Positions 12,301 through 24,300 of a stretch of 64,000 nt of DNA are shown one piece after another (within the stretch, counting starts at the first letter, position 1; the number at the start of each line of letters is the position of its first letter). The stretch spans positions 160,334 through 224,333 of the forward strand of contig NW_003128868.1 of NCBI RefSeq assembly GCF_000003605.2, in the 5' to 3' direction. The notes under the pieces are model-generated. The model saw nothing but the letters and a program-made list of their open reading frames with translations, did no database searches and was not told the origin of the DNA. Made by a program: the position numbers and the translations under genes. Origin of the DNA: Saccoglossus kowalevskii (taxonomy: Eukaryota > Hemichordata > Enteropneusta > Harrimaniidae).

Positions 12301-15300
12301 GTGGAAACAATTGTTTGAATTTGCAAAAAGAATTGATGCGTTAGACAAAAAGAGCTCATTCCTAAAAACCTTAATACAGTTCAACAGATTCTGTTGGTTA
12401 CGTATGGTATTTGGCATATCCATGGTGTTTGAACAAGTTTAGCATAGACAAGACCAAATGATTGAAGGATGTAAATCCATAGTTGATTATACTGACTTAT
12501 AGTGAATTGTGAACCATTATGAAGTCAAGCACTATGAGACAGTGAGTCCATCATCAAACAAATAAAAAATGCATCATTCCAGGACTGCAAGTTGGGACTG
12601 ATCAGTTTGCATTTTGTGGAAATGATTATTTGTCACAGTTCAATTACTTGGAGGTTGACTAATCGAACGACACAACAGAGAAAAGCTCAAAAGACGACTT
12701 GCTTGTAACGGGATATCTGATACATGATGAATCATTCCTAACAATCAGCACTGCAATGGAGAGGTAGAAAAGTTATTAAACCAGAAAATAGCATGAGAAA
12801 GACGGCTGGAATAGATCACAGACTATCAAACCATACTGGATTTTAGAAAAAAAACTGAACTCTAGTTCAGTGCCATGCAGATATTGAAAAACAGTGCAAG
12901 ACAAGCGCACTCCTATAGCTAATGACCATATATCTCAATACACTACAAACAGGAGATACTGTCAGGAGAATGCCAAGAACTGTAATCTGTAAAAAGACCT
13001 TAGACATACATGAACACATAATTTTAAAACGAGCCACAAATTAATAATTGTATACCTTTCAGTGTTCTTAACACGGTAAGTTTCCATTTATTCTCAATAT
13101 TTTGTAACTATATATTTGTCAAAATGCATATGTAAAATCATCTAGTCAAGCGAAAATCAGATGATTTTTTGTAAATTATATAAAGATTTAAGTTTTCTGA
13201 AATATTTATTACCAGCGAGCTGACAACTTACTTTTCCATATTTAATAATCATGCTTGCGTAACAAGACATAATGAATATTAATATAACTCACTTCAAACA
13301 TAATTCGGCCATTGAAGCACTTATGTCTAACAGCACCTGCATACAATAGAATATAATACATTGCAAATAATATACATTGAATAAAACAACTGTATGTTAC
13401 ATCATAATACCTGTGTAACAATGTTTGTAATATGTACATAAGCAACAAAAAGATTAATATTTCAGAGATGCCTTAGTCCCGGGGGGGGGGGTACTTGCAA
13501 AAATTACTGACATGGGTGTGTAGCTGACTGTTTGAAACCCCTACTCCTTATCAGACAGAAACAAACTCAAATTTACAAACTGTGGGTATTTGACACTCCT
13601 TTTCAGACTGTAAGCATACTAATAAATGGCACCAATGGAAAGGCAGGTGGGCTTGAAAGGCAAAATGCAGTCATCAAGTTTCACGCACAATCAAAATGAA
13701 GTTACAAAAAGATGAATTCAGCTTCAATTTCTCCCGATTGTTGAATCACTCAAGCTCTAGAAACAGTCTTTGGAAAATATGGACCCCTTTTCAGACAGAA
13801 ATAATAAAATAAGCCTTTTTCAGACAGACAGGGAAAATAAGATACCCTTTTTCAGATAGAATTGGTGAATTTGGGACCCCTCTGGCGGCACATATAGCAC
13901 TTCAATGTGAGTACCCCGCTAGGGCCTTAGTCCATATGTTACTTACAACAATTGCTTCTTGTGGCTCTCTTGTAAACTTTGCATGGGTGTGCTTTGCCGT
14001 GGTGCAACTATACTCAGAAAATGGATGATCCTTTAAACTAGAAATAACAAGAAGACAAGCAAAACCCATTTAGTTTTGTTTTACTTTGTGACTGTTAAAC
14101 TTTAACAATTTGAAATTTGTCGAATTTATTTTCATATGTTAAATTTAGTATATTTAATGCATACATAATTTCGTTAGTGCTGTTTAAAATGACAATCACT
14201 TACACAAGAAACGTGATTTGTGATTCTCCACACCCTCATATATGAAAATTAGTAAATGTTACGTTAGGCAGATTTATGCAATAAGTTAGGTCAGACATCG
14301 CTGGCCAAATAATATATTATTCAAATATCCTAAATAATAGTCAAATTTTCATTTACACTATCAATAATAAATAGTATATGGTTAAGTCATTAATGTGATA
14401 TCTACCATCTATGTGACCCTGTAGTGTTGGCATTTGTTTACCAGTCCTACAGCTTCTACAGTTCGTCGCCTAACAAACTCAATCTATTGCAGAAAGTGAA
14501 AATGTGATCTTTAACGCAATGCATGCCAAGGCGCCGAAATACTTTACATTACGTATGAATGAAGTAAAAGTGATATGGACAGCATTGTGTTAAATTGTTA
14601 TAAAATAAACATGACGTCATGTGATAAAGTAATGGAGCTAATCGTAATACCTGAGTGCTAAATCATCTAGTTCGTGATATTCATCGGCCATCTTTAATGG
14701 ATTGTGTACAACTACTTTGATGGGGCCTAGAGATTTTGCCCGTCTCTGGTATATGACCACAAGAGCTGAAATTTTTCGAAAAAAATTACAAAATGTTGAA
14801 ATTAAGTCTGCAGAACAGGCAGATAGATATAGAAGCAATCCTTAAAGCGTGGCTTCGCAATCCCAAGGATTGCACCAATGCGTATGTAATTTGCATGATC
14901 CACCCAGTTGTTTACTTGGTACACAGCTATTATCATTTCAACCGAAGGTGTTAATTCCATAAGCTAACGTCATGCATTACGCTATTATCCGATTTGAAAG
15001 GACTTATTAAATCGCGTTCAACACTTACGGTGTCCCCGCAATCTTTTTAAGGTATTTTTCTTACTTGCATCATAGAGCTTCTTATTTCCGTGTTTACAAC
15101 GAAAATTGTGGTTTATTTTAATGACATACACAATGTATTGTTAGCACATAGTACACCGTGTGCCATAATGTGTCTTGCCAGCTAGGCAATAATGACGTTA
15201 TGCAACGTTAAATAAAAAAAATACTTTGTGTTGCGGCTGTGCGGCATACCCAGTTGCCCGACGCCAAATATACACGAATAAACGTGCAACTAATAAGTTA

Positions 15301-18300
15301 CAATACAAAGACACGCATACCTTTTTTACGCAATGTTGTCGGTCAACAATCATTTCATTGCGGGGATATAGATTAGGGAACATACCATTTTTGCGGGATC
15401 TTTAATTTTTTTTGTCTCGAGTCACATTTGTACTTTTGAAATTGCCGAGAACGTCATATATCAAATTCGAGAAGCATTCGCATATTCAAAGCATATAGTC
15501 GGGGATTATTTGTTGACGAACCCCTCGAACGAGCCCCGCTATTATCATGACCAGCCAGGCTCGTCACATCCGCTAATCTGGGACAGTACTCACAGCTTGG
15601 TTCGTCATCGACAGTAGGGTGAAAACACATTAACATTGCTCAGAAATTATTAATTAACATCGAAATTGTATCGCGCAAATATTCATGTTTGTGTATGACA
15701 GGAAAATAAAGCATCACATGCGTTAAGATTGCCTGAAAGAGTGATTTAGGGGAGTACCCTGATGCGATGTTTCACGCCTTAGTTACATACTGAAAACCGG
15801 CGGCCATCTTTCCTTCTATACATCTGGACCCGCGGTTCAACATCAAATAGGACAACTACTTACCCTTGTGATCAAGTGTCAAACATGGAACTGGTACATT
15901 TTCTTTTAGTTGGAGAGGGGAGTAGATTTTTAAAAACTCGAACTCTGAAATTGTCTTTTCCAAGTATTCAACTGACATAGCTTCTATGTTACTACATCTA
16001 AAGTAAAAATAATGCAAACACCTGCTATTAACAGAAAAATAGAATAATCTCTGTTCATGCCATTACAGTACTCAGATGTACTTTTGATTGATAAATATTG
16101 ATATCAATTAAAAAAGTAATCCACATTACTTGTGTTTATATCCCGGAGGCATGGGCCATACGTAACATTCTGTGAAACTATACGGCCAGCACTGCAAATA
16201 TCGTTCAATTTCACATGCAGGTTCGAGGTTATCAGCTGCAGCAGAAGGTAGAGAATATCCCGCAATTATTTCGCCATCTGTCGATAAATATAATATAATA
16301 ATATAAATGCTGCTGTGTATGACACGTACTACAATTAAGCAACAATACAGGTAACACCCTATAAAATGGCAATGGTGTGTCTGCACTTTTACATTCAATC
16401 GTAATTTATACAATAGAATAACACCAATTTGCAGAGAATGCACAAACAAATCAAAGGGCTCACCACAGATAAATAAACCTACGTTATCCCAGTCCAATAA
16501 AAAATAAACAAAAAGTAAAAGCTGTTTCTAATATAGAGCTATGTTTGGGTTTTGTTGTGACCTTCTATTTTTTGAATGGCAAAACTCTTTTCACAGATAA
16601 ATTGTCGACCATTGTCCATTGTAATAGTCACAGGTTCCATTAGACGTTCATACGTCTGTGAACAAATAAGGCTATAACTTGTTTTATCGGAATTCTTGCC
16701 GACTCCCTGAAATGGTAAATACAAATAATAGTTATTAGTGGCATAATAATACAGGCGAGGGTGTTGTATAACATATTTATATATCAATCACCAGACCTTA
16801 TTAGACCCCTATGTAAACACATAGTCCATCAGTAAAAAACGATTTGTAAACTGCAGAAATTAACTCCTATCTAAAACATGATAGTAAGCATAGTTTCATT
16901 TTAGTCGAAACAAAAGACGAAAATTGAACAATGTATTTGGGGATATAGTTAAAACACGGACGTTATAAAGTACATGCATATTACGAACACATAAACACGC
17001 AAGACGAGATGAAATTGCGGGCAAATGAAAAATAAGATGGCTAAATTTAAATTTAAATTCAACATAGTTTATAACAGAGAAAACATTGAGTGGTTTACTC
17101 GTGTGTTTGAAAGTAATTAACAATCTTACTATAGTTTTGTCAGAGATATTTTTAGTTCCCTGTAACATTTCATAAACAGAAGATGGTTACAAAAACAATA
17201 CCTGATGAGGATATTGTATCCATATCTATTTTATTGATTTTTTATCGATTTAAATCAACATCAAATATTCCGCTTAGAGAATCATTTATTTTTCTGATAG
17301 AAAGGTATTTGTGTTGGTATTGTGTTGACATACAAACACAATGTTTGAATTTCAAATTTCATTTAGCCACAATGGAAAACTACCTTATATTGTCAATTAC
17401 TCATCTAGAATCGTCCAATAATTTCAAGAATAGAACAGTGACCTACCTTAGCACCATTGAGTATGTAAGCCCAGCATGCACAGGAATATTCGAATACACA
17501 TTCATCGGTAACACAATTTGAGAGCGATACTGAAATAAACAGGTAATTATAGATTCTGTGTACTCAACCATCAAAGTAAATAATTCACATTATGTCTATA
17601 TAAAAAATATTGTCAAACATACTGTTGTTTACTTTTAATTCATGTCACATTTATGTTCTGATCTGCATATAGCAAATGCACATGTTATAAGGTATGTCAG
17701 AAAGATATGTGTATCTGAGTGCAAACAATTGTTGATACTAATCGAAAGATAAACTCCGAGCCATAGTTTAATAAAATTAAGCAACGGTGCATGTCACTGA
17801 TACAGCTGAACATGTGGTCTTATTGGCCGACATTCCACCATTGTTGCCGTATTTATACCTTAAATGTCAGAGTTTAGTTTGTATTGTAATGTTGAAGTGT
17901 CAAATTTAGTAAGATTGGTTTGATAATCATTCAGATGGTTTGTGACAATCTAAATGCCCCTAGTTGGCCAGTTTGTTATTATATTCTAAAACACGTTGGA
18001 CAAAAGAACGATTGCATAAGTTGCAAAACATGAGCAGCAAATGATGAATATTGATAATAATAAATTACTCACCATTTGGTGAAGGTAGTATTCTTCTAAA
18101 CAGGAAATACAACCCTTCAATTAACGCAACCTAAAATAATCAAATAAAACAATGTACCTGGCACTTCTTAACGCTTCTGAACGAATTTGTACAAACGTAA
18201 ACAAAAAAATGAATCACCTTTTGTGGAAAACATGTGCTCTTTTGATGAAGTAGGTTTGCTAAAGAACACGCCAGGGCTGAACTCCCTGATAAATGTTGCA

Positions 18301-21300
18301 CATGGGCTACGATATCATTTATCTCAAAGTCACCTATATGTTGTATCTGAAAGATATTAAACAATTAACAAATTCAACTAGATTATAATTTGATATTTGA
18401 CATAGTGGAACCATACATACATTATAACAAATACACAATTCTGACCAAAATTCGACACTATACCTCCGTATTGATAGAAATTATGCCCCCATCGATTTTT
18501 TTTGGCAGAAGCTGCTTATGATGATGAAGTGATTAGAGGGGGTTGGGTAAGGCAAGTACGGCTTCACTTTGTAAAACATCAAATTATCACCTTAGTAAAT
18601 TTGTTAATTTTACTAGTTTAACCATACTTGACTTACATCCAAGTCGATTGAAATTCTTACAACTCCTGAAACGAAAATAGCACATGTAGGTGTTGCGCAA
18701 TCTATCAAATATAAGTTGATTGAATCCCCAGGGGCACAATCTAAATTCAGAGTAACATTGTTGCATTCTAGTCTAGCATCACGAAAATAATTGTTCACAT
18801 AATTTACATGGATCTGGAAACTTGTGTGCATATTGCATGATGTCTGATACAGTGGTAATTTTAAGAAATTTCAATCCCAGCTAGATCATTGAACGATACT
18901 TACTGCATGACCTAGATCATAACATACCCTGATATCACATGTTTCAACTCAATTTTCCAGTGTCATTTATGGTTTATATAGGGGTACCTGGCAACATGAT
19001 TAAATTTTATGAATCCATAGATTTCCCTCACCCAACATTAAAATCATTGTGAGCGGCTGTTATGATGCTAATCCACAATGAGATAAAATCCAATCCTGTT
19101 ATTTTTTTTAGCGGTCCAATGTGTCAAAAGAATCCACAGTCACGAGTATTAAGTGGTATCCTTCACAGGCAGGAGTGGGATGTGTTACAATTTATTAAAC
19201 ATATCCAAGATATTGTTGTATTTCGAATTCCTATTCCAGCATTTATTCACATGAATGGATATTTGTTTCACTTGCATGTATTGAAGTCTTTATTGAGTAT
19301 TAGGTTAATCGGTTTTATTAATGTTTTTCACATGGCCTTTTCAATTCCATATGCCACCTGATTTGCAAGAAACAACTTGTAACATGGTGCAACAAGAGTA
19401 AATCAAGTGAGCGACATTGTGTTCACTTTGACAAAAAGGCTGAAGCCCGTAAATTTATGATAGGTGATACAATTTTACTGTTATGGCTCACAGCAACAGA
19501 CAAGTTCAGATTGCAATGGAATGCCCTTTTCTAGTTATAGAACAGGTGGGATAGGTTGATTATTGAATTGATAAAAAGGGTAAAACCCTTGCATTATATA
19601 AAATATGGGGAAAGCAAGGTGAAAGGTGAGAGTATAAAGAATGTTGGCATTCATGGAACGCTACTTTGTGTATACCTAGGTTTGGTCATGGAACGACCAG
19701 ATGATGAAGGAGAGGGTTGACCTCATTGAGTTTGTCCCCTTGAAATGACAAGAGTCAACCAATGATGTACATTTGTGTCCTAATTCAGATAGCAAAATTA
19801 AAAAGATGAGGGATATACGCTGACACCTTATCTTATATGCCTGGTAGGTCAAATGTAGGTGTTCATGGGATCAAACTTACCACCGATTACCCAGTGAGTT
19901 TCAAGGCGTATGCTAATCCCTAATGCTTTACAAAACCATCATTGAAAAGGTTCAAGAGATGTCCTGTATGGCCATTATTGAGCACTCTGATTTCCGCCAA
20001 TTGAATTGTATTAATGTATTAGATGTTGAACCGATGCCAAACCCCGAGGAGCTTTTTTTCACATCTAGCAGAGGAAATGTATGTGACAAAAAATTTTCTT
20101 ACATAAGGCTTTTTGTGGATTTCATTGGCAGATGATGCCAAACCGCAGACTGCATCATTGACACTGGTAGGTCAGTACAAATACAGTATCTTAACTTGTG
20201 GACGAATAGTACCTACCCTGAGTGAGTGTGCCACAGACTCAATGGGAAGACCAATCCACTGGCCGAGATTCATTCATTCACTGTGACTTTGGGGGAACCT
20301 TGGTTAAGGTCCTCAGGTGATTGTGTTTGACCGAGCCTGGTTGATAGGAAGATGGCCGCACAGCCGTGTCATGTAGTCCCAAACAGAAAATTACTTCTGT
20401 GGCAAAATTCACTATGTGTCAGCACTTGCACTTGCACTTGCAATTTGCACATTCAAAAAACTGTCGCATGGCACAAAAACATTAAATAATAACAAAAAGT
20501 AGCCTAAAAAACTGGTTTAAGCCTAACCATCTATGTGTTACATTAGCTTCACACAGCTACAGTTTGTTGAATACGTCATTGGAATGGCGAAATATGCACT
20601 ATACGCACAAAAATCGAAGCATTACAAGCAACTTCACAACAAAGGACTGTGCACCAGGTGCATGCATTTGTTGGGTTTGCGGGATTCTATGATAGGTTCG
20701 GTTCTAACTTTATTTTAATTGCTGCACCATTGTATGAGCTATTGCACAAGGGTATGCCAAACAAAAATGGGAACAGAATCATCAAGTAGCATTTACACGG
20801 CTAAACAGTGCCCTAAGCACCTCCTATTTTGAACATTTCTGCTAAGATCTGACACAGCCCCCAATCCTACATTTGATGCATTACCTAAATATTATGAAGA
20901 CGTAGCATTTCCACTTGCTTTTGCAAGCCGGAAACTTACACAGAGAGAATCACATCACTCAGTAATAGACAAATAATGACTGTTACACTTTCAGCAGTAT
21001 GTTGGATAGTATTTTGGATCACAAACCTTTAAAGTATATTAAAAGTGCACAATACACACATTACCGCGTTATGAGATGGGCCCACGAACTCCAACTTTTT
21101 GTTACCGAATAGTAGCAATCATAACGTGGGAGCAGACTACCAAAATAGAGCTGTGTCAGACTGAATGTATACAGACCGGATACAGTATGAAAAAGATGGG
21201 TTGTTGAGATAAAATTTAGTAACAAGTATTACAAGATATTGCTGAAATATAGTAGTAAAACGTAAAGTAAATATCGTCCTCCCTAAATTGTTGATATCTA

Positions 21301-24300
21301 TTTATTATATATCTTCAAAAGCTTGGCTACATTTGTCCATATCATATTACCGGTAATGAGTTCACGCGACTTGATATTTTTGTGGATTACACATGTATAT
21401 TCACATGCATTCCACTATGTGTGGTGTTCATACGATTGCCAATAACATCTGAAAAGAATTCTAAACTATAACCTTCAACTCTAAATAGACTCACCAGCAC
21501 ATAAAGTGATGAATAGAAGGCAGAGAGTCCACACTGCGTTTGATTAATATGAGGCTTCACATCAGCTTTGAAGAGTTCAATCTTTGTTTCATAAATCGGT
21601 CGAACGTCAGACGATATTGCAATCATAATCGTATCACCATCTTCTATGTGACTGTTCCTCAATGATTGTCCGGGAATCACTTCGGAGGCGTACATTCTAG
21701 AAGCGAACCTTACACTGTTTATTCATCATATACGCTATCGACGATTCGCTTCAAATTTTATCCAAATGTTATTAAATTCTATTCTGTGTCAATATATGCA
21801 ATGTGGATGTAAATAGGGTTGAACTAACCATATAGTTTTCATACAGTGATACATACAATGATTCATTTTGACCTTACAAATTCATAATGCGAATCATATG
21901 ATAAAATTATTTCCACATATCCCAAATGAATTTCGCACCACGTCGTGTTCGATACGCGATATATCGCATGTACACTACACAAAATTCGAAGGCGTTTTGT
22001 GTGAAAACTGTAGCATTCCAAACTATATTTAAAATTTATTTATATGTTATTCAATCGAGGTTGTTACAATATTGTCTCATTTGCTTATTACAGAAACATG
22101 TGTTATCACTTTTGAAAAATAAAGCGCAAGTAGTCGAATAGTCGTTCCATTTAAGGTCAGTAAGTATAAACTATATTTACCGTATTTTCTGACAGGAAGT
22201 TGGAATATCAGTCAGTGAATATATCTTTTGTTTCAGCGTCTTTTAGGGAAAAATTACAAAAAGGTCGCTAATCATTAAGACACAAGCAAAATCATAAATC
22301 TTTGAGTTCAATGCTATTTCACGATATACCATTATATTGTACCATTCTCAAAAAATATTCTAACAAGAACCAGGAATCACCATACTTGCACTAGTTTAAA
22401 GGGGAGCAGAGGTCTGGTTTTTGACACACTGTACATAAAATTAGTTTTAACTCGTACAATATTTATTTACTCACTGTTTACTATAGCCAGAACTCTGTAA
22501 TGTCTTCACTTTCAGGTTAGTTCTTCTGCCGATTTCTCGCAACCAACAACGTATTTTTTATTTGGGATTTCGAGAAACTTAACATGAATCGTTATAGCAT
22601 TCATACGTTATAGCATTCAACACCTCGCCATGTTTCAACTTTTAAGTTGTCAGTTAACAAGGTCTTTCATAGTAGCATTTCTATGGGATCGACGTACTAG
22701 AATGAATTGGTTCAATTATCACTGTTCACTGATGACATCATTTGGTTGGCCCTCTAGAGACGAAATGACGCCAGGCCAAGTGGATGTTTGTCGTCTGCTT
22801 CACCGCCCGTTTTATACCCGATATTTAGGGCATTTCGCTGCACATACACGTTGTTTTTGTCGACAGAATTCATTCATAGATCTCAAATTTCATTACAGAG
22901 TGTCAAAAGCCAGACCTCTGCTTCCCTTTAATGTGCCATTTGATGTTGAAACAGGAAAATGGCACACTTCAATAATTGTTTACATTAAATAGTGGATGAA
23001 AATAAATTAATATGAAACTAATGCAGCACAATTTTAAATTACCTCATCAGTGTCTTGCATGAGATCAACATGCACTTTATAAGTACGGCCCATCATTATA
23101 TGGACATTAAGTACATCAGCACCTTCTGTATGATCAAGTTTGTCTAATGTTGGTATACCATCATCTTCTGACCGCCTAGAATGGAAAATTGCAAAAAGCA
23201 GGGCACCAGACTCTATCTTCCTCTGGTCTAGGGTCCCTATGTGAGAAAATATAACAATTCGCTGGTCATAGAACTGTTTCTGAAAATACTAATATACTAG
23301 TTGACTAACTGAATCTTGAATAATTAAAGTATACGTATATTCAATCAAAAGAAACTTGGGTGGAGAATGCACAGAATAGTAATTCAACTGAGTTAGGATT
23401 AAGGTATGTAACCTAGTTACACCTGACAGACCTGCTTGGCGACTAATTGCAATGTCGCAATGAAAACCCCACAATGTGAATTTCTAAATATGATATCAAT
23501 GGTAAAATTATGGCTACGCAGTTGGGAATACATGACATGCAATTGATCTTTTAGGCAAACATTGTATACTTACAAGTGTTGAAGAAAACGTCATAAGTTA
23601 ACGGAGTTCCATTTTCATCATACAACTGAGCGTCTACATCACATGATTGCCCTTCTTTTTGTAGTATCAAGTTAACCAATTCGGACATGGTAAATGCATA
23701 AGGATTCAAACCATTGATCTGTCGTGTTTCTTGTCTAATTATATTAGTGAATGTCTTATAATGCAGCACGTACTCGCAATGTTGCAAGTCATCTGACGCG
23801 ATGGAACTGGCGGATGACGACATATCTGTTGTCGTTGCTGACATCGAATATGAACTACTCATTGACAAGCGTGTAGCTGAACCAAATGAATCACGCATCC
23901 GAACAAAACGGTTAATCTCAACTGTTGTCATACCTGTAATTTATTTATACAAAATTGTTATTTAAACAATAATGAACGACCATAATGGCGAAAGCTCACT
24001 TTGAGCGACATATATGGGCGAGGAGTAAGCCAAGTACATTGAACGTTTGCTTGAGTCAATTATGATTTGGCGGGGAGTTCATTATTGTTATTATGTTACA
24101 GCGTTGTCAATACCAGTGGATTTGTTGCCACTAAAAAGCGGAACGTGAACGTAGCATTTTCACAGCCCGTGAATCTGCATAACTTAAAATGTCTATCTGG
24201 AAATTGTTTCCACAATGACAAACTAAGAAATAAACTATTTTTAATCTATCAAAAATATTTGTATTCACAAATTTACATCATGAGTGGACGAGAGAGTGAT

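Noticed and set aside
16121-16497. A longer 123-codon reading of exon 11 starting upstream
   Set aside because: The AG acceptor at 16278-16280 and phase match with exon 10 show the coding part starts at 16277. The upstream residues are intron.
22630-22992. 120-codon plus-strand open frame
   Set aside because: It runs across the right inverted end of a MITE, with no domain.
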